From positions 535,377 to 599,376 of the forward strand of contig JAMPDP010000001.1 of assembly GCA_023665605.1 (NCBI GenBank): a DNA stretch of 64,000 nt, in the 5' to 3' direction. This document shows positions 44,992 through 52,814 of this stretch, one piece after another. The position numbers were made by a program, and so were the translations under genes. Positions within the stretch are counted from its first letter, which is position 1; every line of letters begins with the position of its first letter. A model generated the notes under the pieces. The model searched no databases. It was not told where the DNA came from and saw only the letters and a program-made list of their open reading frames with translations. The stretch comes from Candidatus Amulumruptor caecigallinarius. Lineage in GTDB: Bacteria > Bacteroidota > Bacteroidia > Bacteroidales > Muribaculaceae.

Positions 44992-46158
44992 ATGGGCGAC
45001 CAGCGATATATGCGCCGTGGCGTCTCCGCTTCCAAGGAGGATGTCCACGCAGCCATCAAGAATGTCGACAAGGGCATTTTCCCCAACGCTTTCTGCAAGA
45101 TAATCCCCGACATTCTCGGCGGCGACCCTGACTACTGCAACATCATGCACGCCGACGGCGCCGGCACAAAGTCGTCGCTCGCTTACATCTACTGGCGCGA
45201 GACCGGCGACCTCTCCGTGTGGAAAGGCATCGCCCAGGACGCCCTGGTGATGAACATCGACGACCTCCTATGCGTAGGTGCCACCGAGGGTATCCTCGTA
45301 AGCTCCACCATCGGCCGCAACAAGATGCTCATACCCGGCGAAGTCATCGCCGCAATCATCGGCGGCACCGAGGAGCTCCTCGCCGAGCTCCGCTCCCAGG
45401 GCATAGGCATCTGGAGCACCGGCGGTGAGACCGCCGACGTCGGCGACCTCGTGCGAACCATCATCGTTGACTCCACCGTCACCTGCCGCATGAAGCGTGC
45501 CGATGTCATCGACAACGGCCGCATCGCCGCCGGCGACGTCATCGTGGGCCTCGCAAGCTACGGGCAGGCCACTTACGAGAGCGCCTACAACGGCGGCATG
45601 GGTTCCAACGGCCTCACCTCGGCACGTCACGACGTGTTCCGCCACGACCTGGCCGCACGCTACCCCGAGAGCTTCGACCCCGCCGTGCCCGACGACCTCG
45701 TCTACTCCGGCTCCATGGGCCTAACCGACCCCGTGGAAGGCTCCCCCATCGACGCCGGCAAGCTCGTGCTCTCACCCACACGCACATACGCCCCCGTCAT
45801 CAAGAAGATTCTCGACGAGCTCCGCCCCGACATTCACGGCATGGTACATTGCTCCGGCGGCGCGCTCACCAAAGTGATGCACTTCGTCACCGGCAAGCAC
45901 GTCATCAAAGACAACCTCCTCCCCATTCCCCCGCTGTTCCGCCTCATCGCCGAGCAGAGCGGCACCGACCCCGCCGAGATGTACAAGGTGTTCAACATGG
46001 GCATGCGCATGGAGATTTACCTCGCCCCCGAGCACGCACAGCAAGTCATCGACATAGCCGCCTCCTTCGGCATTCCCGCTCAGGTGATAGGCCGCGTTGA
46101 GGAAGCCCCCGAAAACCGCCTCACCATCACCTCTCCGCTGGGCACCTTCACCTACTGA
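44992..46158 (+). CDS. purM: phosphoribosylformylglycinamidine cyclo-ligase (AIR synthase) or close PurM relative
   Basis: A 388-residue AIR-synthase-family protein that makes aminoimidazole ribotide in purine synthesis. The N-terminus GVSASKEDVHAAIK precedes the dimer motif HADGAGTKSSLAY. Next come DALVMNIDDLLCVGA, the ATP-binding GGETADVGDL and GLASYGQATYESAYNGGMGS. The C-terminal half has MVHCSGGALTKV and VFNMGMRMEIYL. It is about 40 residues longer than the E. coli enzyme, as usual in Bacteroidetes. The ATG at 44992 follows a promoter; the longer upstream frame is not coding. Confidence 0.9.
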   Translation: MGDQRYMRRGVSASKEDVHAAIKNVDKGIFPNAFCKIIPDILGGDPDYCNIMHADGAGTKSSLAYIYWRETGDLSVWKGIAQDALVMNIDDLLCVGATEGILVSSTIGRNKMLIPGEVIAAIIGGTEELLAELRSQGIGIWSTGGETADVGDLVRTIIVDSTVTCRMKRADVIDNGRIAAGDVIVGLASYGQATYESAYNGGMGSNGLTSARHDVFRHDLAARYPESFDPAVPDDLVYSGSMGLTDPVEGSPIDAGKLVLSPTRTYAPVIKKILDELRPDIHGMVHCSGGALTKVMHFVTGKHVIKDNLLPIPPLFRLIAEQSGTDPAEMYKVFNMGMRMEIYLAPEHAQQVIDIAASFGIPAQVIGRVEEAPENRLTITSPLGTFTY

Positions 46159-46188
46159 CCCCGCAAAAACGGAAATTTCGCCGAAAAT

Positions 46189-46219
46189 TTTGCTATGTGA
46201 TAGAAAATTAGTTACTTTG
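46189..46219 (+). promoter_or_regulatory. promoter of the rpmB-rpmG operon
   Basis: TTTG (46189-46192), 19 bases, then TTACTTTG (46212-46219), giving a leader of about 135 bases before rpmB. The leader holds no long hairpin. Confidence 0.72.
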
Positions 46220-46363
46220 CACACTGTTTTGCCGCCGTGCCATGCGAGAAAGCCCCGGAAATGATGCTCTCCGGTGTGCGATATGAGGCCGCTGGCCATG
46301 AAGCTCAACACCCCCCCTTTCACACCCCGTAATCACACACAGAGTTAGATAATCAATCACGCC

Positions 46364-46621
46364 ATGTCAAAGATTTGTCAAATCACCGGTAAGCAGGCCA
46401 TGACGGGCAACAACGTGTCCCACTCAAAGCGCCGCACCAAGCGCAAGTTCAACGTCAACCTCTTCAACAAGAAGTTCTACTGGGTTGAGGAAGGCGCCTG
46501 GATTACTCTCACCATCTCTGCCGCAGGCCTCCGCACCATCAACAAGAAGGGCCTCAACGCCGCCATCAAGGAGGCCGCTGAGAAGGGTTATCTCACCGAA
46601 ATCAAATACTTAGAATTCTAA
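46364..46621 (+). CDS. rpmB: 50S ribosomal protein L28
   Basis: An 85-residue basic protein starting [20 protein letters not shown], followed by [17 protein letters not shown]. This is the standard L28 sequence in Bacteroidetes. It is the first gene of a three-gene ribosomal cluster, 6 bases before rpmG. Confidence 0.97.
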   Translation: MSKICQITGKQAMTGNNVSHSKRRTKRKFNVNLFNKKFYWVEEGAWITLTISAAGLRTINKKGLNAAIKEAAEKGYLTEIKYLEF

Positions 46622-46627
46622 TCAATC

Positions 46628-46816
46628 ATGGCAAAGAAAGCTAAAGGCAATCGCGTGCAGGTAATCCTCGAGTGCACCGAACATAAGGCCAGTGGTATGC
46701 CCGGCACTTCTCGCTATATCACCACCAAGAACCGCAAGAACACCACCGAGCGTCTCGAGCTCAAGAAGTACAACCCCATCCTCAAGAAGGTAACGGTTCA
46801 CAAGGAGATCAAGTAA
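46628..46816 (+). CDS. rpmG: 50S ribosomal protein L33
   Basis: A 62-residue basic protein ([19 protein letters not shown], ending [11 protein letters not shown]). Only one Cys is present and the zinc-binding Cys pairs are lacking, so this is the zinc-free form. It is co-transcribed with rpmB. Confidence 0.96.
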   Translation: MAKKAKGNRVQVILECTEHKASGMPGTSRYITTKNRKNTTERLELKKYNPILKKVTVHKEIK

Positions 46817-46875
46817 TCCCCCCGCGGAGTACTTACACCACATCCACCCACACTCACTCTCACTTTTAACCCGAT

Positions 46876-47025
46876 ATGGCAAAGAAGACAGTGGCCTCGC
46901 TCCAGAAGGGTGAAGGCCGTACATATAGCAAGGTCATCAAGATGGTGAAGTCACCCAAAACCGGTGCTTACACCTTCCAGGAGCAGATGGTGCCCAACGA
47001 CGCAGTCAAGGACGCCCTCAAGTAA
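46876..47025 (+). CDS. DUF4295 small ribosome-associated protein
   Basis: A 49-residue basic protein starting MAKKTVASLQKGEGRTYSK and ending VPNDAVKDALK, 59 bases after rpmG. DUF4295 genes follow rpmB-rpmG throughout Bacteroidetes. I recall that this protein was seen in the Flavobacterium ribosome structure and named bL38; that is memory, not sequence evidence. It is too short for most gene-length cut-offs. A strong terminator follows. Confidence 0.9.
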   Translation: MAKKTVASLQKGEGRTYSKVIKMVKSPKTGAYTFQEQMVPNDAVKDALK

Positions 47026-47122
47026 GCCCCTCACACTATCCCCGACCATCCAAAGGGGCTTCGGAGTCATGGCGCAAGCCCTCCCACCATCGCCCCTTAC
47101 GACACACTCTTTAGCATAACCG

Positions 47123-47162
47123 GCGCGGCCCCGCAGCAGCATCAACTGCCACGGGGCCGCGC
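47123..47162 (+). terminator. terminator of the L28-L33-DUF4295 operon
   Basis: A perfect 11-bp GC stem (47123-47133 with 47152-47162) enclosing 18 bases, 98 bases after the DUF4295 stop. Confidence 0.65.
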
Positions 47163-47179
47163 TCCGTTAAAGGGGGATA

Positions 47180-47226
47180 GAGCTTGTCTAATAATATAAT
47201 GGGAATATATATTATTAAACAAGCTC
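47180..47226 (-). terminator. hairpin after the DJ-1 gene
   Basis: GAGCTTGT (47180-47187) pairs with 47219-47226. An inner AATAATATA/TATATTATT stem extends it, forming a long hairpin 7 bases beyond the stop codon on the minus strand. Confidence 0.68.
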
Positions 47227-47233
47227 TTACTGA

Positions 47234-47815
47234 TTAGAAGTAGAAATTACTCTTCTTGTCATAGAAAAGCATCCCTGCCCCTACCTCATGCGCCTCAGCG
47301 TCGCTGCTGTCTGCCGCAAGGATGGTCAGTGCCCAGGGAAGCGCCGACGACGGCCCGTTGCCCGTCACAAGATGCGGCACGGCAACAACCCGCTGCTCCT
47401 GCCACAGTGCATTCGGTGCATACTGCTCGAAGCCGGGGTAGCACGTGGCCGGCTTTCCGTCAAGCAGACCCAGCGGGCCGAGCACCACGCCCGGCGAGGC
47501 ACAGATGGCGGCGATGTTGCCGCCGTCGGCTGCGTGCGCCATCAGCAGGTCGTTCAGCGGAGTGAACGCCGCAAGATTGCTCGCGCCCGGCATACCGCCC
47601 GGCAGTATCAGCCAGTCAGCCTGTCCGGCGAGACTGCGCATCTCGCTGAACGTCATGTCTGCCATCACCGTCACCCCATGGGCGCCCTTGACGGCACGGT
47701 CGGGACCGATGGCCACTGTGTAAATATCTATATTAGCCCGGCGGAGCACATCCACCGGTGTCAGAGCCTCGATTTCTTCGAAACCCTCTGCGAGAAACAA
47801 ATATGACCTTTTCAT
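47234..47815 (-). CDS. DJ-1/PfpI-family protein (YajL/ThiJ-like)
   Basis: A 193-residue protein with the nucleophile elbow AAICASPGVVLGPLGLL (Cys near residue 106) and a catalytic acid in LFLAEGFEEIEALTPVDVLR near the start. DJ-1-like proteins act in glyoxal or protein-damage protection in other bacteria, but the specific reaction is not fixed by sequence. Single gene on the minus strand, divergent from apbE. Confidence 0.92.
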   Translation of the reverse strand: MKRSYLFLAEGFEEIEALTPVDVLRRANIDIYTVAIGPDRAVKGAHGVTVMADMTFSEMRSLAGQADWLILPGGMPGASNLAAFTPLNDLLMAHAADGGNIAAICASPGVVLGPLGLLDGKPATCYPGFEQYAPNALWQEQRVVAVPHLVTGNGPSSALPWALTILAADSSDAEAHEVGAGMLFYDKKSNFYF

Positions 47816-47824
47816 ACTTCCGGG

Positions 47825-47856
47825 TTTTTATTAATGTTATATCTGCACTATCTTTG
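47825..47856 (+). promoter_or_regulatory. promoter of the ApbE gene
   Basis: TTTT (47825-47828), 20 bases, then TATCTTTG (47849-47856), 75 bases before the ApbE start. Confidence 0.6.
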
Positions 47857-47930
47857 CATATTGCAAATTGACACATTTCCCCCGACATAGCCAACCCCTC
47901 ACCATCTAAATACCCTCAAAATCACCGCGC

Positions 47931-48986
47931 ATGCCGTTAATTCATGTTAAGTCAAGCCGTTCCGCCTCCGGAAGCCCCCTTCGGCAGCTCCTGACATGGC
48001 TCACCGCTCTCATTTGCGCGGGGCTCACGGCGTGCGCTTCCGGCTCCTCGGCAGCCCCGCAGTGGCGCTCTGCCGAGGGGGTGGTATGGGCCACCACCTA
48101 CCATATCACCTACCGCGCCCCGGCGGACCTCTCTGACTCCATCATCGCCGCTATGCGCCGTGTAGAGCTCTCCCTCTCCCCTTTCGAGCCTCTCAGCCGC
48201 ATCTCGGCCTTAAATGCCGGCACCGACTCGGTGGCTGACGCGCTCATCTGCCGGGTATTCCGCCGCTCCGTGGATGTCAACGAGGCTTCCGCAGGTATGT
48301 TTGACCCCACGGTAGGCCCTCTCATCGAGCTTTGGGGGTTCGGCAAAAACCGCATCGACTCTCCCGCGCCGTCAGACTCGGCCATCAATGCCGCCCTCGC
48401 CCGCGTGGGCATACTCCGATGCTCTATCGACTCGGCCGGCATCATCCACAAGCCCCACCCCGCCACAATGTTCAACTTCTCTGCCATCACCAAGGGGCTC
48501 GGTGTGGACGAGGTGGCCGCAGCACTCGCTCGCGGTGGCGCTACTGACTGGCTCGTGGAGATTGGCGGCGAGATGACCCTGCATGGACGCAACTCGCGTG
48601 ACCGGCTCTGGCGCGTAAGCGTCGACGCTCCGCTCCCCGACTCCACCGCCACTCACCGCGGCCTCCTCACCATTGATGTCACCGACTGCGCCATCGCCAC
48701 CTCCGGCAATTACCGTAACTTTCACCACACCCCTAACGGGGAGCGTGTGGGCCACACCATCTCTCCCCGCACCGGCCGCCCCGTGGCCTCTGACATCCTC
48801 TCGGCCACGGTCATAGCCCATGACTGCATGACCGCCGATGCCCTGGCTACTGCCTGCATGGCTCTCGGCTCTGACTCCGCCCTGGTCATGGTAAGCCGTT
48901 TCCCCGGTGCCAAAGCCCTGCTGGTGATGGAGGGCGACCCACTCCGCATAGTCACCACCCCCGGCTTTCCTGCCTTCAACCGCTGA
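47931..48986 (+). CDS. apbE: FAD:protein FMN transferase lipoprotein
   Basis: A 351-residue protein with a lipobox-like LTAC near residue 33-36. ApbE motifs follow: WATTYHITY, GMFDPTVGPLIELWGFG, NFSAITKGLGVDEVA, VEIGGEMTLHG, GHTISPRTGRPV, and the metal-binding MTADALATACMALG. ApbE attaches FMN by a phosphoester bond to Thr of NQR/RNF subunits in the periplasm. No NQR or RNF genes are in the window. The first Met is about 15 residues longer than usual before the signal peptide. Confidence 0.94.
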   Translation: MPLIHVKSSRSASGSPLRQLLTWLTALICAGLTACASGSSAAPQWRSAEGVVWATTYHITYRAPADLSDSIIAAMRRVELSLSPFEPLSRISALNAGTDSVADALICRVFRRSVDVNEASAGMFDPTVGPLIELWGFGKNRIDSPAPSDSAINAALARVGILRCSIDSAGIIHKPHPATMFNFSAITKGLGVDEVAAALARGGATDWLVEIGGEMTLHGRNSRDRLWRVSVDAPLPDSTATHRGLLTIDVTDCAIATSGNYRNFHHTPNGERVGHTISPRTGRPVASDILSATVIAHDCMTADALATACMALGSDSALVMVSRFPGAKALLVMEGDPLRIVTTPGFPAFNR

Positions 48987-49052
48987 CCTCTCCACTCTCC
49001 CGCTAATATTCCAATTCACCACATATCCGTTCACCATATCGCCGCCACCACG

Positions 49053-49826
49053 ATGCACGCCCCTATCATCCGCCAAGCCATCACCGCCCTCCTCGCCGCC
49101 ATCACTCTGATGCTCCCCGCCGGTGCCTCCGCTCAACAGTTCTTTGACCGCGGCCCCGCTGACAAATTCCTCCGCATGGAGGTTCATGCACTCGCCGGTG
49201 GCTCCACCATTCTCCAGAATTACACCGGATGCTTCGATGCCATCACCTCCTTTGACCAGCACTTCGGATTCTCCGGCGGAGCCGGAGCCGTGGCCACGTT
49301 CGGCATCCGCAACTGGCTCGGCCTCTCCACAGAATTCAACTTCCTGGCCTCCAACTCCTCGGCATCGGTAATGATGGCCGGACAGCCCGGCGTACCTTTC
49401 TCCACCGTCACCCTGCGCAACCGCTACTACACCATCAACATCCCCGTCTACGTGCGCATCAACTTCAACCTCGCACCCACCGTGCGCTGGAACCTCATCG
49501 GCGGTATCTACTACTCACTCGGCGTCGGCGGACACCAGAAGCAGAGCATCTACGCATCCTACGTCAACTCCCTCGGCCAGCTCATCAACCTGCACGACAC
49601 CTACGAGCCCGGCTACTACCGCACCTCCGGAGCCTTCATCAACTCCAGCTACCGCGCCGACTGGGGCCTCATCCTCGGCACAGGCATCGAAGCCTCATCG
49701 CGCGTCTCCGTAGGCTTCCGCGCCCTCCTCGGCCTGCGCAATATGTCATACATCACCGACTCCGGTACCACCCGCCCCTCCATCCACAACGCCGCCCTCT
49801 ACGCCACCCTCGGCTACATCTTCTGA
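49053..49826 (+). CDS. outer-membrane beta-barrel protein (PorT/OmpW-like size)
   Basis: A 257-residue protein with a Sec signal peptide (cut near ASAQQ) and about eight to ten amphipathic strands ending in ALYATLGYIF. Sequence features include GFSGGAGAVATFGIRNWLGL and INFNLAPTVRWNLIGGIYYS. It looks like an outer-membrane porin-like protein of the PorT-type superfamily in Bacteroidetes, function unknown. It starts 66 bases after apbE. Confidence 0.78.
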   Translation: MHAPIIRQAITALLAAITLMLPAGASAQQFFDRGPADKFLRMEVHALAGGSTILQNYTGCFDAITSFDQHFGFSGGAGAVATFGIRNWLGLSTEFNFLASNSSASVMMAGQPGVPFSTVTLRNRYYTINIPVYVRINFNLAPTVRWNLIGGIYYSLGVGGHQKQSIYASYVNSLGQLINLHDTYEPGYYRTSGAFINSSYRADWGLILGTGIEASSRVSVGFRALLGLRNMSYITDSGTTRPSIHNAALYATLGYIF

Positions 49827-49857
49827 CCCCCGCGCCTCCTCCCTCCCCATGGAAGAT

Positions 49858-50024
49858 GGTGTTGCAGAACCTTCTAAGGAGCGTCCGCAGGACGCTGATT
49901 TACCCGTAGCCCCGGAAGCCGAAGCGATAGCGCAGGCATCCGGGGTCATTTTCAGCACAGCAAAGGCGTCTGGAGGACGCCGATTTACAACACCACCTCC
50001 GCTATCAGTAGGTTCTGCAACACC
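49858..50024. repeat. miniature inverted-repeat element, copy B (best preserved)
   Basis: A 167-bp element with perfect 15-bp terminal inverted repeats (49858-49872 and 50010-50024, GGTGTTGCAGAACCT). Inside are a GCGTCC-gca-GGACGC hairpin, a long CCCCGGA...TCCGGGG stem and a second GCGTCTGGAGGACGC hairpin. It encodes no protein. It lies directly after the barrel gene. It matches copy A closely and shares ends with copy C. Confidence 0.88.
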
Positions 50025-50065
50025 CTCTAACTCCTATCATTCCTCGCCTTCCCAACCAAAATTAT

Positions 50066-50073
50066 TATATTTG
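50066..50073 (+). promoter_or_regulatory. promoter-like box without a gene
   Basis: TATATTTG on the plus strand in an AT-rich patch after the repeat element. No plus-strand gene follows before the converging ATPase gene, only a possible 40-codon frame (50143-50265). Confidence 0.3.
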
Positions 50074-50100
50074 CAATTATCATAATCATAATAATTGAAA

Positions 50101-50208
50101 TCACTCCTTGCGCTGGGGCTCCCATCGGGCCGACACAAGGATGTTCAGCTCATACAGCCCATATATAGGCTCCGCCACAAGCCCGGCGTCAGCAAGTGAC
50201 AAGCCATG
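50101..50208 (-). pseudogene. possible C-terminal gene remnant
   Basis: On the minus strand 35 codons without an ATG end at TGA (50103-50101) and read LVAEPIYGLYELNILVSARW before the last residues. The composition looks like real protein rather than random frame, but the upstream part is missing (stop at 50208). I do not recognise the family. It lies after the end of the ATPase gene. Confidence 0.3.
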
Positions 50209-50256
50209 TCAGCACGTTCTACATAGGATTTTTTTGGGGAGTGTCTCGCGTGGTTG

Positions 50257-51459
50257 TCAGTAGAGGAAGCCGAGGAGCCAGAGGGGGAGGCGGTTGCCGG
50301 TGGTGGTTTCTTCGTCATCGGCCACGATATAGCTGCCGGGCACTTCGGCCACCTGCTTGAAGGTCTTGGATTTGCCTCCCACTTCTAACACGTATCTCTC
50401 ATCCACAAGGAAGTCACCCACCGGCGGCTCGTAAAGAGTGTGTCCGGGTGCGAGCATGGAGGCGACAAATGTCTCTCTCACCGTCCCGATGTCATTGAGG
50501 GTGCTCAGGGCCGCCATGATGTCAGTATTATCAAAGAGTATCTTTCCAGGCTTGGCCACAGACTTCGGGGAGCGCCACCCGCTGTAAAGGCACCGGATTA
50601 TGCCTCCCTTGTCCATCAGCTCAAACATCTTGATCACTGTGTTGCGTGACACTTGTATCTTCTCACTCAGAGACTGCACGTTGAGTGTGAACGGCACCTG
50701 CGTGGCCATCACATAGAGCAGTCTGCCGAGCTTGTGAAGAGTCTCCTGCTCAATAGCCTCAACTGCGGGAATGTCACGGTTGATCGACGTATCAATCAAC
50801 CGCTCTATGCGTCCGTAATACTCTCCTTGATGCTCCGGATCAAAGAATGGATAATACCCTTTGCCTATATATTGGCCAAACAGTGGCAACACCTTATGCG
50901 GCAGTGCGTTGACTATCTCCCACTCAGAGCGGTGTGTGGCGTCAAGCATTATTTCCAACGGCACGGGAGGTAGTGCTACAACCCCTGACATCATCAGCCA
51001 TTCCCTGAACGACAGCCCATAGAGCCTGTATGGCAGACAGCGACGGCTGAGGTCGGCTAAGGCCGAGTCAAGGTGTATCATAGACGACCCCGTGAAGGCC
51101 ACATGGTACCCCGGATAAGAGTCGTATATATTCTTCAGCTCCAGTTGCCACTTACCCGTGTAGCGGTGGATTTCATCAAGATAAAGATGAGTGCCACCGT
51201 GGTCATAGTGCCACGCTGCAAGCTCCGAGATGGTGTTTGCCGCGAACCATAGGTTGTCGCATGATGCGTACAGGGCACTTCCCGCTACGCCAAATTTCTC
51301 CTTGATGCGTTGCAGCAGCATGGTGGTTTTGCCCACGCCACGTGCCCCCTTAATCATTATCAACCTGTCATCCCAGTTGATTTTGTTATAGAGATACCGG
51401 AACGTGTCTGTCTGCACCGCATTGACCAGTCGCTGTGAAGTCTTTATCAGATTTTCCAT
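50257..51459 (-). CDS. AAA-type ATPase with DUF4143-like C-terminal domain
   Basis: A 400-residue protein. Walker A is GARGVGKTT near residue 38, Walker B THLYLDEIHR near 90-99, and the sensor-like VAFTGSSMIHL is near 117. The C-terminal part follows the DUF4143 pattern: RETFVASML, DFLVDERYVLEVGGK, and the end LPLWLLGFLY. Such proteins are abundant in Bacteroidales and other gut bacteria and their function is not settled. It stands alone in an accessory area beside a toxin-antitoxin pair. Three operator-like repeats sit across and upstream of its promoter. Confidence 0.88.
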   Translation of the reverse strand: MENLIKTSQRLVNAVQTDTFRYLYNKINWDDRLIMIKGARGVGKTTMLLQRIKEKFGVAGSALYASCDNLWFAANTISELAAWHYDHGGTHLYLDEIHRYTGKWQLELKNIYDSYPGYHVAFTGSSMIHLDSALADLSRRCLPYRLYGLSFREWLMMSGVVALPPVPLEIMLDATHRSEWEIVNALPHKVLPLFGQYIGKGYYPFFDPEHQGEYYGRIERLIDTSINRDIPAVEAIEQETLHKLGRLLYVMATQVPFTLNVQSLSEKIQVSRNTVIKMFELMDKGGIIRCLYSGWRSPKSVAKPGKILFDNTDIMAALSTLNDIGTVRETFVASMLAPGHTLYEPPVGDFLVDERYVLEVGGKSKTFKQVAEVPGSYIVADDEETTTGNRLPLWLLGFLY

Positions 51460-51483
51460 AAGCCATCAATTACTCATCACCCG

Positions 51484-51514
51484 CAAAATTACAGAAAATG
51501 CCCTCTCCACACAA
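51484..51514 (-). promoter_or_regulatory. promoter of the AAA ATPase gene
   Basis: The minus strand reads TTG (51514-51512), 20 bases, then TAATTTTG (51491-51484), about 25 bases from the start codon. The -33 box lies inside repeat unit 1. Confidence 0.72.
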
Positions 51515-51588
51515 CACTTTCGCCAAAAAAAATGTTCTCTCCAAACAACACTTTTCGCCAAAAATGCTCTCCCCAGAGAGCATTTTCG
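51495..51588. repeat. three operator-like repeats upstream of the AAA ATPase gene
   Basis: Units start at 51495, 51529 and 51561 (32-34 bases apart). Each begins AAAATG and then CTCTCC or a variant; the first two continue with ACAACACTTT(T)CGCC. The third contains the palindrome TGCTCTCCCCAGAGAGCA. Unit 1 overlaps the -33 box. The units fit a repressor or autoregulation site. No spacers, so it is not CRISPR. Confidence 0.7.
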
Positions 51589-51647
51589 TTAGTTTGGTGT
51601 GTCAAGCTATTATTGGAGTCGCGGAAATAGCGTGAACAAAAGATGTT

Positions 51648-52034
51648 TCAGCCCAGTGTCAGGCGAAGGCCTTCAAACGCTTCTTTTAGCCGAGGTATCT
51701 CATTGACTGTGACATCAAGGATTATGGACGCGTCAAGGTTGAAGTAGCCATGGGCGATGTGGTCTCGGAGTCCCTTGATCTCTTTCCATGGCATTGAGGG
51801 TGCGTTGGTGCTTAGGAAATCCGGCATCAGTCGGTCAATCTTTTTCACGCCCTCGCCAATGCTTTCAAGGAGCATGCACGTTGCCGCCATCTTTTCCATA
51901 CCATCGGTGGAAGACAGATAATCAGCCTCCGTTGTCACACCTTTGTTCCATGTGGCGATGTACTCACATGACTGGATAAGCTGTGACAGGAGGTGACCCA
52001 CGAGGGCGCGGCTATGCGAAGATGGTGACTCCAT
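51648..52034 (-). CDS. hepT: HepT-like toxin (DUF86 RNase)
   Basis: A 128-residue helical protein with the HEPN catalytic motif R-X4-H-X-Y, seen as RDHIAHGYF near residue 89-97. DUF86/HepT proteins are RNases held inactive by AMP-adding MntA partners (established for the family). The gene begins 23 bases before the end of the upstream mntA-like gene, the usual tight arrangement. An internal start is possible. Confidence 0.9.
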   Translation of the reverse strand: MESPSSHSRALVGHLLSQLIQSCEYIATWNKGVTTEADYLSSTDGMEKMAATCMLLESIGEGVKKIDRLMPDFLSTNAPSMPWKEIKGLRDHIAHGYFNLDASIILDVTVNEIPRLKEAFEGLRLTLG

Positions 52035-52308
52035 CGCGTTCTATTTGGGATAACAGGAATGTGTCGATGCCGGGGTGCATCCTCACCACGTCAACGTTCA
52101 GGCCCAACAGGCCTCGCAAATATTGCTTCATGCCGATGAGCTGAAACATCTTTGGCGGCATCTCCACCAGCACATCGACATCACTGTCCACGCGGTTGTC
52201 GCCTCGGGCCATCGACCCGAAGAGTCTCATGGACTTCACACCATACTCCTTACGGAGAACAGGCGTGGCCTCCGTTAACCTGCTGATACATTCATCGCGT
52301 GTACACAT
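52012..52308 (-). CDS. mntA: MntA-like nucleotidyltransferase antitoxin
   Basis: A 98-residue minimal nucleotidyltransferase with the motif GSMARGDNRVDSDVDVLVEM (the family pattern GS, about ten residues, then DxD). MntA proteins add AMP to the Tyr of HepT and so neutralise it. The start is the ATG at 52308 because the frame upstream has no homology and runs into the CXXX gene end. It precedes hepT with a 23-base overlap. Confidence 0.9.
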   Translation of the reverse strand: MCTRDECISRLTEATPVLRKEYGVKSMRLFGSMARGDNRVDSDVDVLVEMPPKMFQLIGMKQYLRGLLGLNVDVVRMHPGIDTFLLSQIERDGVTIFA

Positions 52309-52350
52309 TATTATTTTCACAAGCAAATGATAGCAAAGTGGTGTCAATTG

Positions 52351-52358
52351 CAAATATA
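52351..52358 (-). promoter_or_regulatory. -7 promoter box of mntA-hepT
   Basis: The minus strand reads TATATTTG, 43 bases before the mntA start. The expected -33 box is not clear. Confidence 0.5.
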
Positions 52359-52478
52359 GCGTTTTTCCGCTCAATTCTCGTTGGCTGCAAAAAAAATCAC
52401 ATGATTGCGCAGATGGCGGCGGGGCAGCGGCAACTCCCACTCTTCACCACAAGATATGATGGAGGTGACAGGCCGCAA

Positions 52479-52754
52479 TCAGTCCGGAGTTACCAGATAG
52501 ATGGTGCAATCAGCGAAGTCTATCTCCCAAGTGCCGTTCTCAGCACTCTCCCACTGATACTTGGCGGCCATGGCAGTCCACCAGCCCTGAAATCGCGCCG
52601 CAGTCTCTGCCAGGTCCTTCACGAGCCGCTCATAGAGCATATTGTTGTTCACCGTCAGAATATGAGCCAATTCGTTAAGACCATTACGCCTCTCGAATAC
52701 AGCCTGAATTTCATCACGTTCAGCCGCTGTAACTTTTCCTACCGCATTCTTCAT
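52479..52754 (-). CDS. CXXX repeat peptide modification system-type protein
   Basis: A 91-residue soluble protein. An N-terminal helical part (KVTAAERDEIQAVFERRNGL, then NELAHIL) is followed by LYERLVKDLAETAARFQGWW and KYQWES. It ends in the beta-rich TWEIDFADCTIYLVTPD. From memory this matches small Bacteroidales proteins annotated as CXXX repeat peptide modification system protein, which accompany a Cys-repeat precursor and a radical SAM maturase. The adjacent upstream gene encodes just such a Cys-periodic peptide. No maturase follows; mntA-hepT begins 170 bases on. The ATG at 52754 is chosen because the longer frame lacks this start pattern. Confidence 0.72.
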   Translation of the reverse strand: MKNAVGKVTAAERDEIQAVFERRNGLNELAHILTVNNNMLYERLVKDLAETAARFQGWWTAMAAKYQWESAENGTWEIDFADCTIYLVTPD

Positions 52755-52795
52755 AATGTTGTGTACTGTTATAGTTGTGTGTGTTGTAGTTAAGT

Positions 52796-52813
52796 GGTTG
52801 TTTAAAAACAACC
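52796..52813. promoter_or_regulatory. hairpin between the CXXX peptide gene and the modification gene
   Basis: GGTTGTTT (52796-52803) and AAACAACC (52806-52813) form a near-perfect palindrome one base after the precursor stop and 42 bases before the next start. Stem-loops at this position often limit read-through from RiPP precursor to modification genes; here that is inference. Confidence 0.5.
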
Positions 52814-52814
52814 T

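Noticed and set aside
51495-51588. Possible CRISPR-like repeat array
   Set aside because: Only three imperfect units with no spacers; position over a promoter fits an operator.
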